Assembly (NCBI GenBank): GCA_040005635.1
Contig: JBDTYM010000021.1
Coordinates: 1 to 48,758, forward strand
Length of the DNA stretch: 48,758 bases
Origin: Dokdonella_A sp040005635
GTDB taxonomy: Bacteria > Pseudomonadota > Gammaproteobacteria > Xanthomonadales > Rhodanobacteraceae
Direction of reading: 5' to 3'
Shown: piece by piece, positions 1-8,437 of the stretch
How the letters are laid out: each line of letters begins with the position of its first letter
Numbering within the stretch: position 1 is the first letter of the stretch
Translations under genes and position numbers: made by a program
Notes under the pieces: generated by a model
What the model saw: the letters and a program-made list of their open reading frames with translations, nothing else
The model's database searches: none
Told to the model about the DNA's origin: nothing

Positions 1-43
1 CTCACCCAAGCTCCGCTTGGGGGAGAGGGTTGGGGTGAGGGGG
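1..43. repeat. GC-rich palindromic repeat, family A
   Basis: A short palindrome (CCCAAGC, three-base loop, GCTTGGG, positions 5-21) is followed by the tail GGAGAGGGTTGGGGTGAGG. The same hairpin-plus-tail unit recurs at 1213-1268, 17915-17966 and 18061-18109, so this is a dispersed REP-like element. The copy may be cut by the window start. Confidence 0.75.
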
Positions 44-174
44 CGGGGCTGCGTGGAATGAAGGTGCTGGAGAAAGACGCGGTCGCATGCCTGCCGGTAT
101 CACCGCGATGGGGAATGGCGTCGCCGCCGGGCCGGGTGCTTGCGACGTCCTGGTCCAGCTATCCGAACCCCGCC

Positions 175-201
175 GTCATGCCCGCGAACGCGGGCATCCA
201 G
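175..201. repeat. REP-like palindrome, family B
   Basis: The core ATGCCCGCG, AA, CGCGGGCAT (178-197) is a perfect 9-bp inverted repeat flanked by CGTC and CCAG. Related units lie at 21180-21205 and, inverted, at 21271-21291. It sits upstream of the lipoprotein hydrolase, which argues against starting that gene upstream of about position 290. Confidence 0.7.
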
Positions 202-310
202 TGCCAGCCTGGGAATCGATGCCCCGTTCTCGCTGATTCGCCGCCTGCATGCAATCGATGACGCGCAGGTTCAGCGCCTGCGCGGCACGATGCGAGAGCA
301 GCACGTATCG

Positions 311-1093
311 ATGAACCCCTTGAAGAAGCCCGCCATGCCAAGCACGCCATTCGTTCGCTCACGCCTAGTGGCGTCGGTGCTGCTGCTCGCCCTGTTCCTC
401 GGCGGCTGCGCTGCCGGCGGCGACGTCACGCGCCCAATCCCGAGCGCCTTCATCGCGGCGCCGCAGCCGGCGCGACGCACCGTCGTGATGCTGCCCGGTC
501 GCGGCGACGATCTCGCCTCGTTGCAGCGACGCGGCGTCGAGCAGGCGATCCAGTCGGTCTGGCCGGATGCCGATGTCGTGCTGACCGGACTGACGATGCC
601 GTTCTATCGCCAAGGCCGCGCTGCGCAGCGCTTGCACGACGAGATCATCGAGCCCGCGCGTGCACGCACGCGCAAGCCGATCTGGGTTGCCGGTATCTCG
701 CTCGGCGGCATGGGCGCCGTGCTGTACGAGCGCGACTATCCGGACCGGCTCGACGGCATCCTGCTGCTGTCGCCGTATCTCGGCGAGGACGCGATCCAGG
801 ACGAGATTCGCGCCGCCGGCGGACTGGCATCGTGGAATCCGGGGCCACCACGACCGATGGGGCCGGACACTTTCCAGCGTGAACTGTGGCGCACGCTGAA
901 GGCCTGCTCGAGCGATCCGGCGCGCGTGCGTTCGGTGTGGTTGGCGTATGGCGAGGGCGAACCGTTTCGCGTGCCGATCGAATTGATGAGCGGACAGTTG
1001 CCGGCCGATCACGTGATCCTGCTGCCGGGAAAGCACGATTGGGATTTGTGGAATCCGGCGCTGAGGGCGTTGTTGGAGCGCGCGGATAAGTAG
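311..1093 (+). CDS. alpha/beta-hydrolase lipoprotein
   Basis: A 260-residue protein. The start at 311 is chosen because an upstream extension would run through the repeat at 175-201 and because the signal peptide then begins at a sensible place; the ATG at 335 is an alternative. Residues 14-33 form a lipoprotein signal ending in LGGC (Cys33). The mature part has an alpha/beta-hydrolase nucleophile elbow GISLGG (Ser130) and a late His in KHDW (His242), consistent with a Ser-His catalytic pair; the acid is not clear. An esterase- or thioesterase-like role in the periplasm or at the outer membrane is inferred; the substrate is unknown. Palindromic repeats in inverted orientation flank the gene. 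Confidence 0.8.
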   Translation: MNPLKKPAMPSTPFVRSRLVASVLLLALFLGGCAAGGDVTRPIPSAFIAAPQPARRTVVMLPGRGDDLASLQRRGVEQAIQSVWPDADVVLTGLTMPFYRQGRAAQRLHDEIIEPARARTRKPIWVAGISLGGMGAVLYERDYPDRLDGILLLSPYLGEDAIQDEIRAAGGLASWNPGPPRPMGPDTFQRELWRTLKACSSDPARVRSVWLAYGEGEPFRVPIELMSGQLPADHVILLPGKHDWDLWNPALRALLERADK

Positions 1094-1212
1094 ACGGGTG
1101 TGCGCCCGCGTCGATGCGGACTTCGGACTTGATGTCGTGTAGGCGGGAAACTCACATCAGTTACTGGTGGCTTCGATGCTCGTCTGTTCTGCAACGATTC
1201 GCGCGCCCGAAC

Positions 1213-1268
1213 CCTCACCCCCTCACCCCAACCCTCTCCCCCAACGACGAAGCTGTTGGGGGAGAGGG
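1213..1268. repeat. GC-rich palindromic repeat, family A
   Basis: The tail CCTCACCCCAA precedes a perfect 14-bp inverted repeat (CCCTCTCCCCCAAC at 1232-1245 and its complement at 1255-1268, 9-base loop). The orientation is opposite to the copy at 1-43. A second, degenerate hairpin follows at about 1290-1328. The gene-free stretch 1094-1451 contains nothing else I can identify. Confidence 0.8.
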
Positions 1269-1451
1269 AGTTTCGTGCGCGAGCTTCTGCTCCCTTTCCC
1301 CAACGATGGAGCCATTGGAGGAGAGGGAGCGCGAGCACCGATCACTGCGCGGCGAACCGACGGACGCAGCTCCGAACCGCGTTGTCCGCTTCGCGGCTCG
1401 GGCGTCGCGCTTCAAACGCTCCTCCGGGTCGGAGGAGGAGGAGGGTGTGTC

Positions 1452-1841
1452 CTAGTCGCCTTCCGTCGCGCCCTGGATCAACGCGAGGATATTGCCCTCG
1501 CTGTCCTTGAACCACGCCGCGCGCGCAGCGCCGGTGTCGGCAATGCCGTTCGCGGTCCTGATGCCGGGCTCGTCGTACTCTTCGAACCGCACGCCGCGCG
1601 CTTTCAGTTCGGCGACTTCACTGTCGATGTCGTCGACCTGCCAGAACGCCTGGCTGGCCTGCGAGGTGCCGGCGTTCGGCGTCGGGTAGAGGAAACACGC
1701 GGTGCCGCCGGCAAACTCGTAGGAGACGCCGCCGGACACTTCCTCGCCAGGTTGCAAGCCGAGGGTTTCCTCGTAGAACTTGCGCGCCCGCGCCACGTCG
1801 ATCGCAGGGAGATAGGCATACATCGGGCAGTCCTGCAGCAT
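1452..1841 (-). CDS. VOC family (glyoxalase/bleomycin-resistance fold) protein
   Basis: A single 129-residue VOC domain. It opens with a beta-strand segment (PMYAYLPAIDVARARKFYEE), continues through FWQVDDIDSEVAELKARGV and ends in the typical AAWFKDSEGNILAL strand. Such proteins are metal-dependent lyases, isomerases or dioxygenases, or ligand-binding resistance proteins; the sequence does not say which. The ATG at 1841 is preceded by AGGAG at a good distance, so this start is favoured over the inner ATG at 1823. It is divergent from the secreted-protein gene at 2127. Between them (1842-2126) I see no further gene. Confidence 0.85.
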   Translation of the reverse strand: MLQDCPMYAYLPAIDVARARKFYEETLGLQPGEEVSGGVSYEFAGGTACFLYPTPNAGTSQASQAFWQVDDIDSEVAELKARGVRFEEYDEPGIRTANGIADTGAARAAWFKDSEGNILALIQGATEGD

Positions 1842-2126
1842 CGGAGTCTCCTTTCGCGGATGAGAACACGCATCCTAGGACGACGCGGGTTAACGCATCG
1901 GAAAGGCCACCGGTGAAACGGGGACGGAGGTCGTTATTCGACTCGCGCCGCAGCATCCCGCTCACTGCCTGTAGGGCGCGCCGTGCAAAGACGTTTGCGC
2001 GATGCGCGACCTGCAATCATCCCTTCGTGCGCCGCGCCGCTTCGCTTCGACGAATGACGCATTGCCTGCCAAGCCGATTGCTGCCAAGAATGGCGTCCGC
2101 GTCGCTCGACTCTGGGGATCCGCACC

Positions 2127-3785
2127 ATGCGCACCGTTGCCCGCTGGCTCACCGGTTGCTTCGCGCTCGCCTCGCTGGTCCCCGCGGTTGCCATCGCGGG
2201 TGACGGCTCCATCGTTCTCTACGTCTCGATGGCAATCATCGGCCCCGGCGGCTCTGGCGATACCTGCGGCACGTTGGATGCGTCGAGCGTGACCGCCAAC
2301 GTGGGCGATCATCTGCACATCTGCTACATCGGCCAGAACAACACCTCGCAGACGTTGACGATCCATTCGCTCAGCAACAGTGTCGATGGCGATGTCTTTC
2401 CGAATTTCGACCTGACCATTCCGCCGGGCCAGCAACAGAACCTGGCCGAGTTGCGTGTCACCGTCGACACCACGCTCGATATCTCCAACACCTGGGTCGC
2501 GCAGGCCGTCGAAGGCGGCACGACGTGGACCTCGATGGTGCCCTCGCACATCGAAGCGCTCGCGCCGACCCTCACGCTCGATCGCGCGGCGATCGAAGCG
2601 ACGGCCGCGGTCGGCACGTTCACCACGCAGACGTTGACGCTCACCGACAGCGGCGACGGCGATCTTGCCTGGCACTTCGGCGAAGCGGCTGCGCCTGCGA
2701 GCGCGCCTGGCGTTTTTTCCGAAGGCGCCGCCCGCCGCGTGATCGCGTCGAGACCGACGCCGTCACCCGTCGGCACCTCGAGCGCGGTGCCGGCCTTCGC
2801 GATCGAAGCGACGCCGTCGGGCAATCGCCTCGTTGCGCTCGACGCCGCCGATCCGGCGACACCGACGCTGCTGCCTGGCAGCCTGCCGGCCTCGATCGCC
2901 GGCGGCACCTTCATCGATGACGACAGCAGCCGCGAATACCTGCTCAGCGACAGCGACGGCCTGATCACGGTCGATACGCAGACCGGCGCCGTCGCCACCA
3001 TCAACCCCGCGACCACGCCGCAGCCTGGCGAACTCGGCTGGCGCGCGATGGCGTGGGACCCGCTCAACCGCGTCCTCCTTGCGCTGTCGACCGACGGCGT
3101 GCTGCCGACGCTGTATACGATCGATGCGCAAAGCGGCGACGCCAGCAAGGTCGGCGACATCAACGATCGCGTGTTGACGATCAATGGCATCTACACCGCG
3201 CTGGCAGTGGACTCCGACGGGCGCATCTTCGCAATCGACGCGAGCAACGACCTGCTCGTCGCAGTGGCACGCGATCGCTACAGCCTGGATGGTCGCGTCA
3301 GCGGCTACACCGTCGGCGCACTCGGCGTGGATGTGGAGGGCAGCGTCGGGCTCGCATTCGATGCGGCAGCGAATACGCTGTATCTGTCCGCGCTCGACGC
3401 GGGCAGCGGCAGCAGCGTGATGTACACGGTCGACACCGTCACCGGCGCGGCATCGCCGGTCGCTCCGATTGGCGCCGGCATCGATGCCTATATCGCATTG
3501 GCCACGGTCGCCAGCGCGCGTCCCTGCGGCGTCGCCGGTGACGTCAGCTGGATTTCGCTGAGCCGCTATATCGAGGCGCCGCTGACGCCGGGCGACAGCG
3601 CCAGCGTGGACGTGATCACCGACGCCACCGATCTGGCCGAAGGCAGTTACGACGGCTACCTATGCCTGCACAGCACCGACGCGGCGCGGCGCAAGACACC
3701 GATCCCGGTGCACTTCAGCGTCGGCGCCGGCGCCGCGCAAGAAACATCCGTTTTCAAGGATGGCTTCGATGGAGGTGCGCCATGA
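2127..3785 (+). CDS. secreted protein with beta-propeller-like region inserted in an Ig-like domain, DGFD tail
   Basis: A 552-residue protein with a Sec signal peptide (about residues 1-24, ending AIA). Residues 25-135 look like an all-beta domain. From about 145 (TLTLDRAAIEATAAVGTF...) a BACON-like Ig-fold strand set begins. It is interrupted at about 190 by roughly 270 residues of repeated beta-strand sequence resembling a propeller (LLSDSDGLITVDTQTG, LYTIDAQSG, IFAIDASND, LYTVDTVTG). It resumes at about 465 (CGVAGDVSWISLS...GYLCLHSTD). The C-terminus is SVFKDGFDGGAP with no membrane helix. A GGGGAT sequence precedes the ATG. The stop overlaps the next gene's start as ATGA, so the pair is probably co-translated. 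The function is unknown; an extracellular adhesion or binding role is plausible. Confidence 0.85.
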   Translation: MRTVARWLTGCFALASLVPAVAIAGDGSIVLYVSMAIIGPGGSGDTCGTLDASSVTANVGDHLHICYIGQNNTSQTLTIHSLSNSVDGDVFPNFDLTIPPGQQQNLAELRVTVDTTLDISNTWVAQAVEGGTTWTSMVPSHIEALAPTLTLDRAAIEATAAVGTFTTQTLTLTDSGDGDLAWHFGEAAAPASAPGVFSEGAARRVIASRPTPSPVGTSSAVPAFAIEATPSGNRLVALDAADPATPTLLPGSLPASIAGGTFIDDDSSREYLLSDSDGLITVDTQTGAVATINPATTPQPGELGWRAMAWDPLNRVLLALSTDGVLPTLYTIDAQSGDASKVGDINDRVLTINGIYTALAVDSDGRIFAIDASNDLLVAVARDRYSLDGRVSGYTVGALGVDVEGSVGLAFDAAANTLYLSALDAGSGSSVMYTVDTVTGAASPVAPIGAGIDAYIALATVASARPCGVAGDVSWISLSRYIEAPLTPGDSASVDVITDATDLAEGSYDGYLCLHSTDAARRKTPIPVHFSVGAGAAQETSVFKDGFDGGAP

Positions 3786-5287
3786 GCCTTCGCATCGCAA
3801 CGCTCAATGGCGGACTGCGCTTGCGCCCACTCGCGCTGTGCATGGCCGCGCTGCTCGGCTCGGCGTCGAGCGCCGTCGGCGCTTCCGCAGACAACTTCAT
3901 GTCGGCATGGCCTCTGGCCGCGCACAGCGCGCGCGGCGTGCAAGCGCGCGGCGCGGATTTTGCGTTTCGCACGCCGAGGACGCCGCACCGCGTGGATTCC
4001 TCCGCGCATCCGCCGCGATCGCTCGTGGTCAGCAGCTGCGCCGACGACAATTCGCCCGGGACCTTGCGCAGCGTGGTCGCGACCGCCGTCGACGGCGACA
4101 CCGTCGATCTCGGCGCACTCGCTTGCAGCACGATCACGCTGGCACTCGGCGCGATCCGCACCGACATCGACAACCTGCAGATCCAGGGTCCGGGTCGGCA
4201 GTTGCTCAGCATCGACGGCGCCCATGCCGATCGCGTGCTCGTGCTCGGTGGCGCCGGCACGCTCGCCGTCGCCGACGTCAGCCTCGTCAATGGCTTGCTC
4301 ACCGGCGACTACAACGGCGGCTGCATGCGTTCCTACGGCAATATCCTGCTGACGCGTACACAGGTTTCGGGCTGCGAAATCGACGCGGTCGGCTATGCGG
4401 CCGGCGGTGGCGTCGCCGCGCGCGCCGACCTCACCGTCATCGACAGCACGATCAGCGGCAACACGATCAGCGTTTCCAGCAACTATTACGGCTATCTCTA
4501 CGGCGGTGGCGTCAATGCCGTCGGCGACATCGTCATCAGCGGCAGCACGATCAGCGGCAATACCCAGGTGTTCCTCGGCACGCCGACGCCGTACACGCTG
4601 GCCTATGGGGGCGGCGTCAGCGCGCGCTCGACGCTGTCGGTCACGCAGTCGACGATCGACGGCAACCAGGGTGCAACGTTCGGCGGCGGCGTGTTCTTCA
4701 CACGCAACTCGCTCACGTTCTCGCGCGTCGAAATCGTGCAGAGCACGATCTCCGGCAACGCGGCCACGCGGGCGGGTGGCGGCATTTCGATCGGCGGCCA
4801 GTTCAAGCCGTACCTCGATTCGTTCGTCCTGCACAACAGCACGGTCGCCGCCAACGTCAGTGCAGGCTCCGGCGGCGGTGTGCGCTTTCGTGACTACACG
4901 CTGGCGGACGTGCAGAGTTCCATCGTGGCGAGCAATAGCGCGAACAATGGCGCCGACATCAGCGCGGACGAGTCGGTGGCGATTTATGGTGCCGACAACC
5001 TCGTCCTCGACGTCGGTCCCACGATCGCGTTGCCGGGCGACACCGTGCGGGCCGACCCTGTGCTGCAGCCGCTGGCCGACAACGGCGGACCGACGCGCAC
5101 GCAGGCGCTCGGCGAGGGCAGTCCGGCGATCGACGCCGGCAACGACTACTTCGGCCTGCCATTCGATCAGCGCGGCGAGGGTTTTGCTCGCATCACCGAC
5201 GGCAGGGCCGACATTGGCGCGTTCGAGTCCGGCTCCTCGAATGTCACCGATCGAATCTTCGCTGATGGCTTCGATCCTGCCGCTTGA
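3782..5287 (+). CDS. choice-of-anchor Q domain secreted beta-helix protein, DGFD tail
   Basis: A 501-residue protein translationally coupled to the gene before it. An N-terminal signal peptide (cleavage near residue 33, VGASA) is followed by a long right-handed beta-helix region with repeats such as STISGNT, DSTISGN and STIDGNQG, alternating with GGGV turns. Residues about 410-480 carry the choice-of-anchor Q signature: LADNGGPTRTQAL, GSPAIDAGND, DQRGEGF, DIGAFE. The protein ends RIFADGFDPAA. Parallel beta-helix folds are typical of polysaccharide-active or adhesive surface proteins, but no catalytic motif is evident. A related protein lacking the DGFD tail is encoded at 39395-41110. Confidence 0.88.
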   Translation: MSLRIATLNGGLRLRPLALCMAALLGSASSAVGASADNFMSAWPLAAHSARGVQARGADFAFRTPRTPHRVDSSAHPPRSLVVSSCADDNSPGTLRSVVATAVDGDTVDLGALACSTITLALGAIRTDIDNLQIQGPGRQLLSIDGAHADRVLVLGGAGTLAVADVSLVNGLLTGDYNGGCMRSYGNILLTRTQVSGCEIDAVGYAAGGGVAARADLTVIDSTISGNTISVSSNYYGYLYGGGVNAVGDIVISGSTISGNTQVFLGTPTPYTLAYGGGVSARSTLSVTQSTIDGNQGATFGGGVFFTRNSLTFSRVEIVQSTISGNAATRAGGGISIGGQFKPYLDSFVLHNSTVAANVSAGSGGGVRFRDYTLADVQSSIVASNSANNGADISADESVAIYGADNLVLDVGPTIALPGDTVRADPVLQPLADNGGPTRTQALGEGSPAIDAGNDYFGLPFDQRGEGFARITDGRADIGAFESGSSNVTDRIFADGFDPAA

Positions 5288-5318
5288 GCCGGAGCGGAGG
5301 GGACGGACGTTGGCAGTC

Positions 5319-5340
5319 GCTCGAAGACTTTCCTTCGAGC
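5319..5340. terminator. hairpin between convergent genes
   Basis: A perfect 8-bp inverted repeat (GCTCGAAG, six-base loop, CTTCGAGC) lies between the plus-strand beta-helix gene ending at 5287 and the minus-strand DUF3309 gene ending at 5358. There is no T-run, so a terminator role is inferred from position only. Confidence 0.35.
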
Positions 5341-5357
5341 CCGCCTTGCCGCGCGAA

Positions 5358-5516
5358 TCAGATGCGGCCGAGCAGCACCAGCACCAGCACGACGACCAGC
5401 ACGAGGCCGAGACCGCCGCTGGGCGCGTAGCCCCACGAGCGGCTGTGGCCCCAGTTGGGAAGGGCGCCGACCAGCATCAGCACGAGCACGATGAGCAGGA
5501 TGGTTCCGAGTGACAT
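5358..5516 (-). CDS. DUF3309 family small membrane protein
   Basis: A 52-residue protein starting MSLGTILLIVLVLMLVGALP. The N-terminal hydrophobic segment is followed by a polar middle (NWGHSRSWGYAPSGG) and a second hydrophobic segment ending VLLGRI. This two-helix layout with the central NWGxSxxWGYxPSGG is the DUF3309 pattern. AGGAG lies nine bases before the ATG. It is downstream of and co-directional with the DUF3096-like gene at 5601-5741. Both are inner-membrane miniproteins of unknown function. Confidence 0.85.
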   Translation of the reverse strand: MSLGTILLIVLVLMLVGALPNWGHSRSWGYAPSGGLGLVLVVVLVLVLLGRI

Positions 5517-5600
5517 GGGTGTTCTCCTTTCGACAGATCAATGGGCAGCGTTCAAGGCACACGCCGCAGCCGCCGAGCGAGTCGCGTGTGGATAGCGCAT

Positions 5601-5741
5601 TCAATGCAGGTGCACGCCTTCGACGACCAACGGTCCGCCCAAGCTGATGACGACCAGATGGATAGCGACGAGGGTGTTCAGCAGGAGTGGCGACAGCAGG
5701 ACGAGCGCGCCCGCAAGCAGCGCGATGATCGGGGCGAGCAT
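5601..5741 (-). CDS. DUF3096-like small membrane protein
   Basis: A 46-residue ORF beginning MLAPIIALLAGALVLLSPLL. The pattern of a short helix with APIIALxAG, an LLN turn and a second helix (LVAIHLVVISLGG) matches DUF3096 proteins, which are about 40-55 residues long. No strong ribosome-binding site precedes this ATG, so the exact start is uncertain. It lies 84 bp upstream of the DUF3309 gene on the same strand. The two may form an operon of tiny hydrophobic membrane proteins; a stress-related role is only an inference. Confidence 0.65.
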   Translation of the reverse strand: MLAPIIALLAGALVLLSPLLLNTLVAIHLVVISLGGPLVVEGVHLH

Positions 5742-6300
5742 GATCCGCGTGTCGATGGCAGCCTTCTGAGCGGACGGAAGAACACTGTATTGCGCAATTT
5801 GCGCGCATCGGGGAGGCGGTGTCGGTGCGCTATCGCACCCAGTACAGACGCATTCGGGAAAAACGGCCCGACCAGGCGCCGGCCCATCCCAGGCGCTTTC
5901 GCCCGAAAGAAATCGCTGAAGCCGTGCGTCGAGGCTGATCGTGCATTCGCGCGCGAGGCCAGTGGACGCACATCCGTTGAATCATCGCCACCGCACCCGC
6001 GGCGGTCGGTGCAATACGCGCTGGGAGATCGTGCATCGTTTTGAGCGGCGTTGCGGAATCCTCGCTGTGCAGGTCTAACGTGCAGGGTAGCCATGCGTTC
6101 GCTTCATTCCATGCTTCGTACGCCATATGCGTCACCGCGCGCATGGCACTGTTGCTGCACGAAGCGTTGCGCGAATGACGGGTATGGAGTGGATGGAAAA
6201 ACCGGACATGTGACTTTGCTATTGTCCGCGCAGCCGCTGGCGCGCGTCTCTGGAAGATGCGCGGGTGTCGTCCGTCGATCATTCACACCGTGGACAGGCC
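5742..6300. other. 559-bp intergenic stretch without a supported gene
   Basis: Open frames here (for example minus 5830-6282 and plus 5541-6044) are Arg/Ser/His-rich and resemble no family. It must hold the promoters for the DUF3096 gene (minus) and the YdeI-like gene (plus). A short palindrome TTGCGCAA at about 5790 is the only local structure I noticed. Confidence 0.5.
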
Positions 6301-6909
6301 ATGCAGACGAAAGAACTGCCCGTGCATGCCTTCGCCGACCTTGCCGCGTGGGAGCGCTGGCTGCGCACGAACGGCGAAACCGCGCCGGGTGTGTGGCTGA
6401 AGTTCTCCAAGGCCGGTGCAGCGACGACGACCCTCGGCAAGCGCGAGGCGATCGAAGGCGCGCTGTGTCACGGCTGGATCGATGGGCAATTGGCGAAGTT
6501 CGACGCGCACTATTTCCTGATCCGCTTCACACCACGTCGACGCAGCAGTGCGTGGTCGCGCATCAACCGCGAGACGGTGCAACGACTGCTCGCCGAAGGG
6601 CGTGTATCGGCCTGTGGTTTGCGCGAGATCGAAAGCGCGAAGAGCAGCGGACGCTGGGACAGCGCGTACGCGTCGCAAGCCCATGCCGTGGTGCCGCCTG
6701 ATCTGCACGCCGCATTGAAAGCCGCGCCGGCAGCAAGGCAGTGCTTCGACGCACTCGACGGCGCCAATCGCTACGCGATCATCTACCGCGTGATGCAGCC
6801 GAAGAAGGCGCAGACGCGTGCGCGCCGCATCGCGCAGTTCATCGAAATGCTGGTGCGCGGCGAGACGGTGCATCCGCGCACGCGCGTGCGCAAAAAAACC
6901 GTCGCCTAG
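6301..6909 (+). CDS. YdeI/OmpD-associated family protein
   Basis: A 202-residue protein. The motifs WERWLRTNGETAPGVWLKF, EAIEGALCHGWIDGQ, YFLIRFTPRRRSSAWS and GRWDSAY are the signature blocks of the YdeI/OmdA family (bacteriocin-protection / OmpD-associated). The C-terminal half holds the usual basic helical segment (YRVMQPKKAQTRARRI). The molecular function of the family is not well defined. The start at 6301 (MQTKELP) agrees with the domain boundary; an in-frame ATG at 6265 is possible. It converges on nudK with only 5 bp between the two stop codons. Confidence 0.85.
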   Translation: MQTKELPVHAFADLAAWERWLRTNGETAPGVWLKFSKAGAATTTLGKREAIEGALCHGWIDGQLAKFDAHYFLIRFTPRRRSSAWSRINRETVQRLLAEGRVSACGLREIESAKSSGRWDSAYASQAHAVVPPDLHAALKAAPAARQCFDALDGANRYAIIYRVMQPKKAQTRARRIAQFIEMLVRGETVHPRTRVRKKTVA

Positions 6910-6914
6910 CAGGA

Positions 6915-7547
6915 CTATCCACGCTCGCACTCGTGCACCGCGTCCGAGTGCCTCTTTCCAGCGCTATCGAACAAGTGGATCGCCGCGTACTGAAGCAGCA
7001 TGATGGTCTTGCCATCGACGATGCTGCCGTTGCCGACCATCGTCAGTGCCTCGTCGATCGACAGCTCGATGACCTCGATGTCTTCGCCCTCGTCCTCGAC
7101 GCCGCCGCCGGTACCGACTTTCGATGCCGCGGAATAGTCGGCCACGAAGAAGAACAGCTTCTCGGTCACCGATCCCGGGCTCATGAACGCCTCGAAGACC
7201 TTGCGCACGTCGCCGACGCGATAGCCGGTTTCTTCCTCGACTTCGCGGCGAATCCGCTGTTCCGGCGTCACTTGATCGAGCAGGCCGGCCGGTGTCTCGA
7301 TCAGCATGCCGTTGTGGCCGTTGACGTAGGCTGGAAAGCGAAACTGCCGCGTCAGAACCACGCGTCGCGACACGAGATCGTAGAGCAGCAGCGTCGCTCC
7401 ATTGCCGCGGTCGTAGGTTTCCCGCTGCTGGCGTTGCCAGCGTCCATCGGCACGGCGGAAGTCGAACACCGTCTTCTTCAATAGATACCAGTCGTCGGAC
7501 AACACCTGGCTTTCGATCACGCGCACTCGCGCGTCGGTTTCGCTCAT
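6915..7547 (-). CDS. nudK: GDP-mannose pyrophosphatase NudK-like Nudix hydrolase
   Basis: A 210-residue Nudix protein. The N-terminal VLSDDWYLLKKTVFDF and ETYDRGNGATLLLYD, then RQFRFPAYVNG, AGLLD, RREVEEETGY (Nudix box), FEAFMSPGSVTEKLFFF and GGGVEDEGEDIEV follow the NudK order closely. NudK hydrolyses GDP-mannose to mannose-1-phosphate and GMP in the cytosol. The spacing between the first Gly and the RE pair in the Nudix box is as in NudK rather than the generic consensus. The ATG at 7547 is preferred; an upstream TTG at 7568 would add seven residues. The promoter region is shared with the divergent DeoR-family gene. Confidence 0.88.
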   Translation of the reverse strand: MSETDARVRVIESQVLSDDWYLLKKTVFDFRRADGRWQRQQRETYDRGNGATLLLYDLVSRRVVLTRQFRFPAYVNGHNGMLIETPAGLLDQVTPEQRIRREVEEETGYRVGDVRKVFEAFMSPGSVTEKLFFFVADYSAASKVGTGGGVEDEGEDIEVIELSIDEALTMVGNGSIVDGKTIMLLQYAAIHLFDSAGKRHSDAVHECERG

Positions 7548-7584
7548 GACGTCAGCGCCTCTGGACAAAAGGTGCCGGGGACAC

Positions 7585-7623
7585 TATCGTGCATTATCGT
7601 GCAATGTCAATTATTTTCGTGCA
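7585..7623. promoter_or_regulatory. three phased TCGTGCA direct repeats, probable DeoR-family operator
   Basis: TATCGTGCA at 7585 and 7595 and TTTCGTGCA at 7615 begin 10 and 20 bp apart, so all three face the same side of the helix. They lie in the 81-bp gap between nudK and the DeoR-type gene and end five bases before the latter's ATG. Autorepression is inferred; no binding evidence is available. Confidence 0.6.
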
Positions 7624-7628
7624 ACCCT

Positions 7629-8384
7629 ATGCTCACCACTCACCGCAAGAAAGCGATCCTGGAAACGCTCAAGCGCGACGGCCAAGTCATCGCCAAGGCG
7701 CTGAGTGAAACGTTTGGCGTGTCCGAGGACACCATTCGCCGCGACCTGCGCGAACTGGCCGCCGACGGTGCCCTGCAACGGGTGCATGGCGGTGCGTTGC
7801 CATCCTCGCCGGCGACCGCCGACTTCGCGCAACGGCAACAGATCAGCAGCGCTGGGAAGGTGGCGATTGGGCGCAAGGCGGCCAGTCTGGTTCCGCCAGG
7901 ACAGGTGGTGATACTCGATGGCGGCACGACGTGCATTCAGCTGGCGCGGCATCTGCCCTCATCGCTCGAAGCCACGGTCGTGACCCACAGCCCGAGCGTC
8001 GCGGTGGAGCTGGTGGGGCATCCCGGCATCGAGGTCGTGCTGATTGGCGGACGCCTGTTCAAGCACTCGGTTGTCGCGGTCGGGGCGGTAGCGATCGAGG
8101 CGATCAACCGGATTCGCGCCGACGCCTATTTCATGGGAGTCACGGGCGTCCACCCGAGCGCCGGATTGAGCACGGGTGATCTGGAAGAAGCCTACGTCAA
8201 GCGTGCATTCGCCGAGCGGGCGGCCGAAGTCGTCGTGCTCGCGTCGGCGGAAAAGATCAACGCCGCATCGGCCTATGTCATTGCGCCAGCGCAGGCGGCC
8301 AATGCGATCGTCGTCGAGCGGGACACATCGGCCGCCGCCGTGGCCCCGTTGGTTGCGCTGGGCATCTCGATCGTGCGCGCCTGA
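7629..8384 (+). CDS. DeoR/GlpR family transcriptional regulator
   Basis: A 251-residue protein with an N-terminal DeoR winged helix (residues about 3-58; RKKAILETLKRDG, VSEDTIRRDLREL, HGGAL). A C-terminal DeoRC sugar-phosphate sensor domain follows, with the family motifs LDGGTTCIQLARHL, VVTHSP, IGGRLFKHS, AYFMGVTG and ASAEKIN. These regulators usually repress carbohydrate or nucleoside genes and respond to a phosphorylated sugar; the inducer here is unknown. The start at MLTTHRKK fits the family N-terminus, but no ribosome-binding site is visible. It is divergent from nudK, so it may control nudK as well as itself. Confidence 0.9.
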   Translation: MLTTHRKKAILETLKRDGQVIAKALSETFGVSEDTIRRDLRELAADGALQRVHGGALPSSPATADFAQRQQISSAGKVAIGRKAASLVPPGQVVILDGGTTCIQLARHLPSSLEATVVTHSPSVAVELVGHPGIEVVLIGGRLFKHSVVAVGAVAIEAINRIRADAYFMGVTGVHPSAGLSTGDLEEAYVKRAFAERAAEVVVLASAEKINAASAYVIAPAQAANAIVVERDTSAAAVAPLVALGISIVRA

Positions 8385-8437
8385 TTCGCCTTCAGCTGAT
8401 CGCGCGGGAACAGGCGTCGCGCGCTCGCGCGGCCTTC

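Noticed and set aside
3656..4834. A 392-codon minus-strand frame opposite the beta-helix gene
   Set aside because: Composition artefact. The plus-strand product has a signal peptide, beta-helix repeats and the anchor-Q domain.
5830..6282. A 150-codon minus-strand frame in the 559-bp gap
   Set aside because: Arg/Ser/His-rich with no motif; it overlaps the likely promoter region of the YdeI-like gene.
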